10,323 bases of DNA from Hyphomicrobiales bacterium (GTDB lineage: Bacteria; Pseudomonadota; Alphaproteobacteria; Rhizobiales; Beijerinckiaceae): contig JAIXZF010000132.1 of NCBI GenBank assembly GCA_027489835.1, forward strand, positions 1 through 10,323. The letters run 5' to 3'. Position 1 is the first letter of the stretch; every line of letters starts with the position of its first letter. The position numbers and the translations under genes were made by a program. Below the pieces are notes generated by a model that saw only the letters and a list, made by a program, of their open reading frames with translations, was not told the origin of the DNA and ran no database searches. Of the stretch, positions 1-6,463 are shown piece by piece.

Positions 1-1163
1 CGCGCCTCGAAGTCGCGGCCGACCATGAAGCCCGAGATGTTCTGCAGGAACAGCAGCGGTATGCGCCGCTGGCAGCACAGTTCGATGAAGTGCGCGCCCT
101 TCTGCGCGCTTTCGGAGAATAGGATGCCGTTATTGGCGATGACGCCGACGGGGATGCCGTGAATGCGTGCGAAGCCGGTCACCAGCGTCGTGCCATAGCG
201 GGCCTTGAACTCGTCGAATTCCGAGCCATCGACGATGCGCCCGATCACCTCGCGGATGTCATACTGCTTCTTGAGGTCCGTCGGCACGATGGCTTCCAGC
301 TCGGCCGGATCGAGCGCGGGGTCCACACTCTCGGTGAGCGCAATGTCGGGAGACTTCACCGTGTTGAGCGTTCCGACGATGCGCCGGGCCAGCGCGAGCG
401 CGTGGCGGTCATCGGCGGCCAGATGGTCCGCTACCCCCGACAGACGCGTATGAACGTCGCCGCCGCCGAGGTCCTCGGCCGATACGACCTCGCCCGTGGC
501 GGCCTTCACCAAAGGAGGACCGCCGAGGAAGATGGTGCCCTGACGGCGCACGATGATCGTCTCGTCCGACATGGCCGGCACGTAGGCGCCGCCAGCCGTG
601 CAGGAGCCCATCACGACGGCGATCTGCGGAATCTTCAGCGACGACAGGGTCGCCTGATTGTAGAAGATGCGCCCGAAATGCTCGCGATCGGGGAAGACGT
701 CGGTCTGGTGCGGCAGGTTCGCCCCGCCCGAATCGACCAGGTAGATGCAAGGAAGGCGATTTTCGCGGGCGATCTCCTGCGCCCGCAGGTGCTTCTTGAC
801 CGTCATGGGATAGTAGGTGCCGCCCTTGATGGTCGCGTCATTGCAGACGACCATCACGTCACGGCCCGAGACTCGCCCGATGCCCACGATCAGCCCGGCG
901 CCGTGAATGTCGCCGTCATGCATGCCGAAGGCGGCAAGCGCGCCGATCTCGAGGAAGGGCGATCCGGCATCGAGCAGGCCCGCGACTCGCTCGCGCGGCA
1001 GGAGCTTGCCACGCGCGCTGTGGCGCTCGCGAGCCTTCGCCGGGCCGCCTTCGGCCGCCACGGCACGGCGGTGCGCAAGTTCCTCGCGGAGCCGCCCCCA
1101 CTCGGCGGCGTTGGCCCGGCTTTCGGCCGATGCGACGTCAACATTGCTGGTCAGGACCGCCAT
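1..1163 (-). CDS. mccB: Acyl-CoA carboxylase carboxyltransferase (beta) subunit, probably 3-methylcrotonyl-CoA carboxylase; 3' end outside window
   Basis: This subunit transfers the carboxyl group from biotin to an acyl-CoA. In the methylcrotonyl-CoA enzyme this is the fourth step of leucine breakdown, making 3-methylglutaconyl-CoA in the cytoplasm. The reading frame is open from an ATG at 1161-1163 to the left edge, giving 387 residues of a family of about 535, so the last quarter is missing. Crotonase-fold signatures are visible: KGGTYYPMTVKKHLRAQEIA around 113-132, the oxyanion-type segment GSCTAGGAYVPAMSDE at 186-201, IFLGGPPLVKAATGE at 211-225, and the start of the C-terminal half with NNGILFSESAQKGAHFI at 344-360 and LQNISGFMVGR at 373-383. 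These resemble methylcrotonyl-CoA more than propionyl-CoA carboxylases, from memory of the families. A GAGAGG about 10 bases before the ATG supports the start. The biotin-carrying alpha subunit is not in the window and would be expected downstream, to the left. A geranyl-CoA or other branched acyl-CoA substrate cannot be excluded. Confidence 0.92.
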   Translation of the reverse strand, partial: MAVLTSNVDVASAESRANAAEWGRLREELAHRRAVAAEGGPAKARERHSARGKLLPRERVAGLLDAGSPFLEIGALAAFGMHDGDIHGAGLIVGIGRVSGRDVMVVCNDATIKGGTYYPMTVKKHLRAQEIARENRLPCIYLVDSGGANLPHQTDVFPDREHFGRIFYNQATLSSLKIPQIAVVMGSCTAGGAYVPAMSDETIIVRRQGTIFLGGPPLVKAATGEVVSAEDLGGGDVHTRLSGVADHLAADDRHALALARRIVGTLNTVKSPDIALTESVDPALDPAELEAIVPTDLKKQYDIREVIGRIVDGSEFDEFKARYGTTLVTGFARIHGIPVGVIANNGILFSESAQKGAHFIELCCQRRIPLLFLQNISGFMVGRDFEA

Positions 1164-1250
1164 GCGCCGGAAACCTCTCGAAACGGACGAGGGTTATGGC
1201 GCGTGGCAGGCCGGTGCGCAACGGCAGAGGCCGGGCCTTGGCCGATGCGC

Positions 1251-1466
1251 TCAGTAGTTGTTGCTGCGGCGGACGGCGCGGCGCGTCTCGCGCGTCACCG
1301 TCGGCGCCGTGATCGCGCCGACGGCGCCGCCGGCGACAGCGCCCACCGGGCCGGCCACCACGGCGCCCGTGCCAGCGCCGACGGCGGCGCCCGCGATCCT
1401 CTGGTCGGTCGTGTTGCACGCTGCGGCCAGGGCTCCGAGCAGCGCGGCGAATGCGATCTTCTTCAT
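1251..1466 (-). CDS. Small glycine-zipper lipoprotein, function unknown
   Basis: This is a 71-residue protein with a basic N-terminus (MKK), a short hydrophobic stretch and a cysteine at residue 17 preceded by three alanines, a plausible though not ideal lipobox for signal peptidase II. Residues 25-52 are almost all Gly, Ala and Val with glycines spaced as in glycine-zipper domains (AGAAVGAGTGAVV, then VGAVAGGAVGAI). The tail is basic and polar (TRETRRAVRRSNNY). Related short alphaproteobacterial proteins are usually annotated only as lipoproteins or glycine-zipper proteins of the envelope. An AAGGA lies 10 bases before the ATG. It sits between lipB and the carboxylase on the same strand, with gaps of about 100 and 90 bases, so it may or may not share their transcript. 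Codon bias matches the neighbours. Its partner and role cannot be read from the sequence. Confidence 0.82.
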   Translation of the reverse strand: MKKIAFAALLGALAAACNTTDQRIAGAAVGAGTGAVVAGPVGAVAGGAVGAITAPTVTRETRRAVRRSNNY

Positions 1467-1568
1467 GACGTCACCATCCTTGCGTCGCCTGTCACATCGA
1501 CCGGCGGTCTTGCTGATGGAACGGCCCCGATCCCCTCGAGGTTCCGCAACGCCCGGGCCGCCCGCGCT

Positions 1569-2297
1569 TCAGCCCAGCTCCCGGCCTGCGTTATGGGTCG
1601 GCCCGAAGATCTCCTCGAACGAGGCGCGCAGGGCGCCGTCGACCTCGGGCATCGAAATTGGGAGGCCAAGGTCGACGAGGCTGGTGACGCCATGGCCGGT
1701 GATTCCGCAGGGCACGATGCCGTCGAAATGCGACAGGTCCGGCTCGACGTTGATCGACACGCCGTGGAACGTGACCCAGCGCCGGACGCGGATGCCGATG
1801 GCCGCGATCTTGTCCTCGGCAGGCGCGCCGGCCGGGCTCGCCTTGTCCGGTCTCGCCACCCAGACGCCGACGCGGTCCTCGCGTCGTTCGCCCACGATGT
1901 TGAACGCAGCCAGCGTGCCGATCAGCCAGGCCTCGAGCCCGCTGACGAAGCGGCGGACATCGGGGCCCCGCCGCTTCAGGTCGAGCATCACATAGGCTAC
2001 GCGCTGGCCAGGGCCGTGATAGGTGTGCTGCCCTCCCCGGCCCGTCTGGAACACCGGGAAGCGATCCGGCATGATCAGATCCGCCGGGTCGGATGAGGTG
2101 CCGGCCGTGTAGAGCGGCGGATGCTCGACGAGCCAGACGAGTTCGGGCCTCTCGCCGGCGGCGATCGCCTCGACGCGCGCCTCCATGGCCGCGACAGCCT
2201 CGGCGTAGCCGGTCAGTCCGTCGGTCACGCGCCATTCCACCGACGCATCGGCTCCGGAAGGACGCCAGTCCAGATCGTCGCGCGGTGCGGGCTTCAC
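1569..2297 (-). CDS. lipB: Lipoyl(octanoyl) transferase LipB
   Basis: LipB moves an octanoyl group from octanoyl-acyl carrier protein to the lipoyl domains of 2-oxoacid dehydrogenases and the glycine cleavage H protein, the first step of lipoate synthesis in the cytoplasm. The 242 residues fit the family. Visible motifs are VEHPPLYTAG (57-66), RGGQHTYHGPGQRVAYVM (87-104), DKIAAIGIRVRRWVTFHG (162-179) and SHFDGIVPCGI (189-199). The catalytic lysine is K163 and the catalytic cysteine is C197, so the enzyme looks intact. The start taken is a GTG at 2295-2297. No strong ribosome binding site precedes it, so a start slightly downstream is possible, but the conserved domain begins near residue 20 (VEWRVTDGLTGYAEA). 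It is divergent from the FliN-like gene across 73 bases and is followed on its own strand by the small lipoprotein gene. Confidence 0.95.
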   Translation of the reverse strand: MKPAPRDDLDWRPSGADASVEWRVTDGLTGYAEAVAAMEARVEAIAAGERPELVWLVEHPPLYTAGTSSDPADLIMPDRFPVFQTGRGGQHTYHGPGQRVAYVMLDLKRRGPDVRRFVSGLEAWLIGTLAAFNIVGERREDRVGVWVARPDKASPAGAPAEDKIAAIGIRVRRWVTFHGVSINVEPDLSHFDGIVPCGITGHGVTSLVDLGLPISMPEVDGALRASFEEIFGPTHNAGRELG

Positions 2298-2303
2298 AAC
2301 TGA

Positions 2304-2311
2304 TTAACCAT
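2304..2311 (+). promoter_or_regulatory. CtrA-like half site TTAACCAT in the lipB / FliN-like divergent gap
   Basis: The octamer TTAACCAT lies 59 bases before the TTG start of the FliN-like gene and 6 bases before the lipB start codon. From memory, this octamer was reported, besides the full TTAA-N7-TTAAC box, as a motif bound by the cell-cycle regulator CtrA in Caulobacter. CtrA commonly controls motility genes in alphaproteobacteria, which fits the downstream gene. Eight bases can occur by chance, and no clear -35/-10 pair could be assigned around it. Confidence 0.35.
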
Positions 2312-2358
2312 ATCCGTCGCACTGTTGCGGCAGCAGATGATGTGGCGATTTCGCGTCC

Positions 2359-2364
2359 AGGAGG
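2359..2364 (+). promoter_or_regulatory. Strong ribosome binding site deciding the TTG start of the FliN-like gene
   Basis: AGGAGG ends 6 bases before the TTG at 2371, ideal spacing. No ATG or GTG in the same frame has comparable support. This makes the rare TTG start convincing. Confidence 0.8.
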
Positions 2365-2370
2365 CAAGCG

Positions 2371-2676
2371 TTGCACACCGACCTCGACAAGGTGATGATC
2401 AATGTCAGCGTCATCCTCGGCCAGACGATCATGCCCGTGCACAAGCTGCTGCGCATGGGCCGCGGCGCGGTGATCGAGCTCGCAGCGACCGAGGGCGAGC
2501 TGGTCGAGGTCGTGGCCAACGGGCAGGTCTTCGCCATCGGTCAGGTCATCGTCGCCGGAACCCGTATCCAGGTCGAGATCACCGAGCTGCTCAAGCGTCC
2601 CCGCGTCCTGCGCGAGCCGCAGCGCCCGCCCGAGCCCGAGCCCACCGAGCCGGAACCCGAGGCGCTGGCCGCCTGA
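2371..2676 (+). CDS. Stand-alone FliN/SpoA-domain protein (flagellar motor switch FliN family)
   Basis: The 101-residue product is essentially one SpoA (surface presentation of antigens) domain, the fold shared by the C-terminal part of FliN, FliM and type III secretion C-ring proteins. Residues 6-75 show the pattern: DKVMINVSVILGQTIMPV, then LLRMGRGAVIELA, then the VVANGQVFAIGQVIVAGTRIQVEI strands. FliN packs under the rotor, where CheY-P acts on the switch. A proline/glutamate-rich tail (about 85-97) follows. Typical FliN has roughly 110-140 residues with an N-terminal extension; here the SpoA domain begins almost at once. The start is TTG with a strong AGGAGG 6 bases upstream. No other flagellar gene is in the window, so assignment as the true motor FliN rather than a FliN paralogue remains open. 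A CtrA-like octamer lies upstream and a tRNA gene follows. Confidence 0.82.
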   Translation: MHTDLDKVMINVSVILGQTIMPVHKLLRMGRGAVIELAATEGELVEVVANGQVFAIGQVIVAGTRIQVEITELLKRPRVLREPQRPPEPEPTEPEPEALAA

Positions 2677-2713
2677 GCCGGCGAACCGGTTGGCATTTCG
2701 CTCAGATCAAGGC

Positions 2714-2740
2714 TTGTGAGCCGCAGGGCTATTTGCTAGA
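2714..2740 (+). promoter_or_regulatory. Candidate promoter of the tRNA-Leu gene
   Basis: TTGTGA at 2714-2719 resembles a -35 element and GCTAGA/TAGACC around 2735-2742 resembles an alphaproteobacterial -10, with 15 to 17 bases between them depending on the register. A transcript would begin near 2748, just before the leader hairpin. The match is weak and rests mainly on position. Confidence 0.3.
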
Positions 2741-2752
2741 CCCCCGCTCGCT

Positions 2753-2775
2753 GTCCCGACGCGCTTGCGCGGGAC
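2753..2775 (+). other. Hairpin in the pre-tRNA leader
   Basis: GTCCCG (2753-2758) pairs with CGGGAC (2770-2775), and CGC (2760-2762) pairs with GCG (2767-2769) around a GCTT loop, leaving one bulged A. The stem ends 5 bases before the mature tRNA 5' end, where RNase P would cut. It could affect processing or prevent misfolding with the tRNA; the structure is visible, the role is inferred. Confidence 0.45.
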
Positions 2776-2780
2776 GCTCC

Positions 2781-2865
2781 GCGGCCATGGCGGAATTGGT
2801 AGACGCGCTAGCTTGAGGTGCTAGTTAGGCAACTAGTGGAGGTTCGAGTCCTCTTGGCCGCACCA
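2781..2865 (+). tRNA. tRNA-Leu (anticodon GAG), CCA encoded
   Basis: This is a class II tRNA of 85 bases that reads leucine codons CUC and CUU. The acceptor stem GCGGCCA (2781-2787) pairs with TGGCCGC (2855-2861), followed by discriminator A and encoded CCA (2863-2865). The anticodon stem CTAGC/GCTAG (2808-2812 and 2820-2824) encloses loop TTGAGGT, so the anticodon is GAG at 2815-2817. A long variable arm with a TAG-GCAA-CTA stem-loop (2826-2835) is diagnostic of tRNA-Leu/Ser, and the A discriminator favours leucine. The T arm GGAGG-TTCGAGT-CCTCT (2838-2854) is intact apart from one G-T wobble. No integrase gene or repeated tRNA end is nearby to suggest use as an attachment site. Confidence 0.98.
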
Positions 2866-2882
2866 TTTCGGGCGAAAGCTCC

Positions 2883-2912
2883 ACGACGGCGATCCGCCAG
2901 GGTCGCCGTCGT
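2883..2912 (+). terminator. Long hairpin after tRNA-Leu, likely transcription terminator
   Basis: A perfect 10-base inverted repeat (ACGACGGCGA and TCGCCGTCGT), extended by TCC/GGG with one wobble, gives a 13-pair stem around a GCCA loop. It lies 18 bases after the tRNA and before the convergent deacetylase gene. The following T-run is short (CGTTTGG), so it is not a textbook rho-independent terminator on the plus strand. It could serve both convergent transcripts or act as a processing barrier. Confidence 0.65.
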
Positions 2913-2936
2913 CGTTTGGAGGGGATGTCGCCCCGC

Positions 2937-3788
2937 TCATGCCCGACGGCGGATCATGCGCTCGGTGTGCGAACTCCAGCCCTGGGGCGCGGAAGCGAGC
3001 GCAGGCCGCGCGCTGCCCGGCTTGACGCTCACGACCTTGTAGCCGCCCGCATGCAGGGCTGCGAGGAAAGCCGGCATCATCGCGGCGGTCTGCCCGATCA
3101 CGTCGTGGAGGAGGATGATTCCTTTGCGAGCCCGGTTGAGCCGCTGCATCAGCAGGCTCAGCTGGCGCTCCGGGCTCATCGGCGTCCAGTCGCTGGCCCA
3201 CAGGTCGCTGCCGAACACGAGCATGTCGTGCTGGGAGAGCCAGCCGTTGAGCTCCGGCGTATCGGCGAAGCCGGGGAACCGGAAGAACGGGGTCGCGATC
3301 CCTGGCCCAGCCAGCCCCTGCGCGGACTGCACCGCGCGAATGCCGTCCTCGATCTCCCGGACGCCTGTTTCGAAGCTGCGCTGCCGCAGCGTCCAGGGGT
3401 GGTTCATGGTATGGTGCCCGACGCTGTGGCCCTCGTGGGCCATGCGCCGCACGATCCCCGGCGCATGCAGGGCATTGCGGCCGATCAGGAAGAAAGTCGC
3501 GTGCGCTTCGTGCAGCCGGAGCGCCTCCAACACGCGCTCGGTCGGCCCGGCCAGCGGTCCGTCATCGAGCGTCAGGACGACCTCGCCATCCTCCAGCGCC
3601 AAGGTCTGCGGATGGCTCTGGAGCCCGACGAAGACGCCGCCGGGTCCACCCGCCAGCACGGTGCGCCCGGCCAGACTGCGCCGCGCCTCAGCCCAGGCCG
3701 GAAGCGCTGCGACGGCGGCCGATGCGGCTAGGCCCGCAAGCGCCGCGCGGCGATGGATCGGCCCGCGCTGGGTGCGACGATTTTGCAT
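2937..3788 (-). CDS. Exported polysaccharide deacetylase (NodB-homology family, carbohydrate esterase 4 type)
   Basis: Members of this family remove N- or O-acetyl groups from chitin-like oligomers, peptidoglycan or other polysaccharides with a metal bound by Asp-His-His. With the ATG at 3786-3788 the protein has 283 residues. It starts with an export signal containing paired arginines (HRRAALAGLAASAAVAALPAWA, residues 12-33, given here only as the RR-hydrophobic-AWA pattern), compatible with Tat or Sec export. NodB motifs are present: TLDDGP (73-78, metal and base aspartates D75/D76), HTMNH (126-130, metal histidines), FFRFPGF (168-174, arginine R170), DLWASDW (195-201) and ILLHD (225-229). 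An in-frame ATG at 3867-3869 would add 27 residues before the signal and is less likely. It is divergent from mgtE and convergent with the tRNA gene. The actual substrate cannot be read; peptidoglycan or exopolysaccharide are equally possible. Confidence 0.9.
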   Translation of the reverse strand: MQNRRTQRGPIHRRAALAGLAASAAVAALPAWAEARRSLAGRTVLAGGPGGVFVGLQSHPQTLALEDGEVVLTLDDGPLAGPTERVLEALRLHEAHATFFLIGRNALHAPGIVRRMAHEGHSVGHHTMNHPWTLRQRSFETGVREIEDGIRAVQSAQGLAGPGIATPFFRFPGFADTPELNGWLSQHDMLVFGSDLWASDWTPMSPERQLSLLMQRLNRARKGIILLHDVIGQTAAMMPAFLAALHAGGYKVVSVKPGSARPALASAPQGWSSHTERMIRRRA

Positions 3789-3892
3789 GCCGATCTGATT
3801 TACCTGCCACCCGGCGTTGTCAACGGGGCGATCCTTTGCGAGAACACCGGCGCGCCGCCGCGCCGACACCAGACCGACATCGGGAGCCCAAG

Positions 3893-5293
3893 CTGGACGA
3901 GCGGAACACCTCAGGACAGCAGGCCAGCCTGACGTTTCGCGACGAGGAGGGCGAGATCGTGCCCACCTTCATTGAGCGCGTCGCGGAGCTCGTCGCCATC
4001 GGCGACCATGACCGCCTCTTCGCGCTGGCGGGCGACCTGCACGAGGCCGACATGGGCGCGCTGCTCGAGGCGCTGGAGCCCGAGGACCGCACGCGCTTCA
4101 TCGAAACGCTGGGCAGCGACTTCGACTTCACGGCCCTGACCGAGGTCGATGATTCGATCCGCGAGGAAATCCTCGAGGAGCTCGAGGCCGATGCCGTCGC
4201 CGAGGGCATGCGCGACCTCGACTCCGACGACGCGGTCTACATCCTCGAGGACATGGACGAGGCCGACAAGGCCGAGATCCTCGACAAGCTGCCGGCGACC
4301 GAGCGCATCGCGCTCCAGAAGAGCCTCGACTATCCCGACGGCACGGCCGGCCGACGGATGCAGACGGAGGTCATCGCCGTCCCGCCCTTCTGGACGGTGG
4401 GGCAGACCATCGATTTCATGCGCGACACGGGCGACCTCCCCGAGACCTTCTACGAAATCTACGTGGTCGACCCCTCGCACCGTTTCCTCGGAGCGGTCGC
4501 GCTCGACAAGCTGCTGCGCAGCAAGCGCCCGGTGAAGGTTTCGGCCCTTGCCGACCCGGACCGCAGGACGATTGACGCAACGGACGAGCTGACGGACGTC
4601 GCGCAGGTCTTCATGCGCTACAATTTCGTATCGGCACCAGTCATCGACGATGGCGAGCGGCTCGTCGGCGTCATGACGATCGACGACATCGTCGATATCA
4701 TCGACGACGAGGCGGACGAGGAGATCAAGGCGCTCGGCGGCGTCAAGGGCGACGAGGAGCTCTCCGACACTGTGCCCGCCATTGCCCGCAGCCGCTTCCA
4801 GTGGCTGTTCGTCAACCTTCTCACCGCATTCTTCGCGGCGGCCGTGATGAAGCTCTTCGAGGGCAGCCTCGAGAAGATGGTGGCCCTTGCGGTGCTGGCC
4901 CCGGTCGTGGCGAGCCAGGGCGGCAACGCGGCGACGCAGACCATGACGGTCGCGGTGCGCTCGCTCGCCACGGGCGAGCTCGGCAACTGGAACCTCAATC
5001 GGTTCCTGACGCGCGAGCTGTTGGTGTCGTTCATCAACGGCGCTGCCTTCGCGCTCATCACCGGCGCCATCGCGTCGCTCTGGTTCGGCAATGCGGGCCT
5101 CGGCGTCGTCATCGGCCTCGCCATGATCGCGAATCTTTTCGCTGCGGCTTTGGCTGGCGCGGCGGTCCCCATCATCCTCGACAAGCTGGGCATCGACCCG
5201 GCCGTGTCGTCGGGCACCTTCGTCACCACGGTGACGGACGTGGTCGGCTTCTTCGCCTTCCTGGGGATCGCGACGCTCTGGTTCGGGCTTTAG
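3893..5293 (+). CDS. mgtE: Magnesium transporter MgtE; start codon uncertain
   Basis: MgtE is an inner-membrane, Mg2+-gated dimeric channel that also passes Co2+ or Mn2+. From 3893 there are 466 residues, the normal length. The order is complete: an acidic N domain of superhelical repeats (about 25-150, with DLHEADMGALLEALEPEDR and DLDSDDAVYILEDMDEADKAEIL), two CBS domains (about 155-285, with VVDPSHRFLGAVALDKLL and APVIDDGERLVGVMTIDDIVDII), a connecting helix, and five membrane segments (303-466). Pore motifs ASQGGNAATQTMTV (340-353) and DPAVSSGTFVTTVTDVVGF (435-453) carry the conserved pore aspartate near D449. Start choice: homologues as I recall begin near the DERNTS segment, which here begins with CTG at 3893 after GGGAG. 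Alternatives are TTG 3836, and GTG 3959 with AGGAGG 8 bases before it. An ATG at 3722 would overlap the divergent deacetylase and is unlikely. The stop overlaps that of aapM. Confidence 0.93.
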   Translation: MDERNTSGQQASLTFRDEEGEIVPTFIERVAELVAIGDHDRLFALAGDLHEADMGALLEALEPEDRTRFIETLGSDFDFTALTEVDDSIREEILEELEADAVAEGMRDLDSDDAVYILEDMDEADKAEILDKLPATERIALQKSLDYPDGTAGRRMQTEVIAVPPFWTVGQTIDFMRDTGDLPETFYEIYVVDPSHRFLGAVALDKLLRSKRPVKVSALADPDRRTIDATDELTDVAQVFMRYNFVSAPVIDDGERLVGVMTIDDIVDIIDDEADEEIKALGGVKGDEELSDTVPAIARSRFQWLFVNLLTAFFAAAVMKLFEGSLEKMVALAVLAPVVASQGGNAATQTMTVAVRSLATGELGNWNLNRFLTRELLVSFINGAAFALITGAIASLWFGNAGLGVVIGLAMIANLFAAALAGAAVPIILDKLGIDPAVSSGTFVTTVTDVVGFFAFLGIATLWFGL

Positions 5294-6459
5294 CGCCTCT
5301 GCCCTTCGTTCAGCGAGGCTTCCAATCGCTGGCTGTATTTCGACATCGCGTAGCAGCAGACGAAGTAGACGCTCGCAGCGTAGACATAGGCCTCGGTCGC
5401 GAAGCCGAGCCAGTTGGCGTCGCCGAGCGATGAGCGCAGCGTCGTGAAGAAGTCGAAGATGCCGATGATGAGCACCAGGGTCGTGTCCTTGAACAGGCCG
5501 ATGAAGGTGTTCACCTGCGCCGGAATGGTGATCTTCAGCGCCTGCGGCAGCACGATCAGCCGCATCTTCTGGCCATAGTTCAGCCCGATCGAATCGGCTC
5601 CCTCGTATTGGCCCTTCGGGATGGCCTGCAGCCCGCCGCGGAACACCTCGGCCATGTAGGCGGCGGCGAACATGACGAAGGCGATCTGCGCGCGGACGAG
5701 GCGGTCGAGCTCGACCCCGGTGGGCATGAATAGCGGCACGATGAAGGTGGCGATGAACAGCAGCGAGATCAGCGGCACGCCCCGGATGAACTCGATCCAG
5801 CACACGCAGACGAAGCGCACGATGGGCCGCTCCGAGCGCCGGCCAAGCGCGAGAACGATCCCGATCGGATAGGCCAGCGCCATGCCGAAGACAGCAAGGA
5901 AGATCGTGACCAGCCAGCCGCCCCACAGCCGCGTCGGCACGGGAGCGAGGCCCGGCACCGGGACGCCGAGCACGCTTCCGCCCATGAGCGCGAGCATCAG
6001 CACGAGGGTGCCGACCCAGGCGTAGACCAGCTTGATGCTCCAGAAGCGGCGCTGCGCCGAGACCGCCACAAGCGCCGCGAAGATCACGAGCACCGTCGCC
6101 GGCCGCCAGCGCAGCTCGAACGGGTAAAGCCCGAAGACCGAGAACCAGAACTTCTCGCGGATGAAGGCCCAGCACGCCCCGCCAGCCTCGCGGCAGGCAT
6201 TCGCGTTGCCCGTCCACGTCGCCTTGAGGAACGCCCAGTTGAGCAAAGGCGGCAGCAGCCAGGCGAGGATCAGCACGCAGGCAAGGGTGATCGCGGCGTT
6301 GCCGGGCGTGCCGAAATAGGTGCGCACGACGCGCTTGGTGACGCTCAGCCGCACATCGTCCGGCGGCGGCGACTGCGGCAGCGTCTCGCCCCTGACGAAG
6401 GAGATGCGCCTGGCGCCGGCGAGCGGGCCGGCCATGACATTGGGAAGCGGCGCGTTCAT
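5290..6459 (-). CDS. aapM: General L-amino acid ABC transporter permease AapM
   Basis: AapM is one of two inner-membrane subunits of the broad-range L-amino acid importer of the polar amino-acid (HAAT) family. The 389 residues match rhizobial AapM. An N-terminal cytoplasmic tail (1-52) precedes a first membrane segment near 55-73, a periplasmic insert with CREAGGACW (89-97), two segments near 120-135 and 145-165, and the conserved permease core from about 180. The ABC interaction loop (EAA motif) is EGADSIGLNYGQKMRLIVLPQA at about 286-307, described here by its G...LP signature, with typical flanks (AAAYMAEVFRGGLQAIPKGQ). It starts 4 bases after aapQ stops, so the two are translationally coupled. 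Its TAA overlaps the TAG of convergent mgtE. In Rhizobium the ATPase gene aapP follows; here it does not. Confidence 0.95.
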   Translation of the reverse strand: MNAPLPNVMAGPLAGARRISFVRGETLPQSPPPDDVRLSVTKRVVRTYFGTPGNAAITLACVLILAWLLPPLLNWAFLKATWTGNANACREAGGACWAFIREKFWFSVFGLYPFELRWRPATVLVIFAALVAVSAQRRFWSIKLVYAWVGTLVLMLALMGGSVLGVPVPGLAPVPTRLWGGWLVTIFLAVFGMALAYPIGIVLALGRRSERPIVRFVCVCWIEFIRGVPLISLLFIATFIVPLFMPTGVELDRLVRAQIAFVMFAAAYMAEVFRGGLQAIPKGQYEGADSIGLNYGQKMRLIVLPQALKITIPAQVNTFIGLFKDTTLVLIIGIFDFFTTLRSSLGDANWLGFATEAYVYAASVYFVCCYAMSKYSQRLEASLNEGQRR

Positions 6460-6463
6460 GGCT

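Noticed and set aside
159..2096. 645-codon plus-strand open frame
   Set aside because: It runs antisense to the carboxylase, lipoprotein and lipB genes, which have clear family motifs. Its translation is Arg/Asp/Ala-rich with no domain, as expected of a GC-rich shadow frame.
2678..2694. Small GC hairpin just after the FliN-like gene as a terminator
   Set aside because: The stem is only about five pairs (CCGG-CGAA-CCGG) and no T-run follows.
2781..2865. tRNA-Leu as an integration site for a mobile element
   Set aside because: There is no integrase, no repeat of the tRNA 3' end, and no change in composition; the downstream genes look native.
3722..3892. N-terminal extension of MgtE from ATG 3722
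   Set aside because: The added residues are Arg/Pro-rich without similarity to MgtE and would overlap the start of the divergent deacetylase gene.
3911..6217. 768-codon minus-strand open frame spanning mgtE and aapM
   Set aside because: It is antisense to mgtE and out of frame with aapM on the same strand, with low-complexity Arg/Asp/Gly-rich translation. Both real genes are strongly supported.
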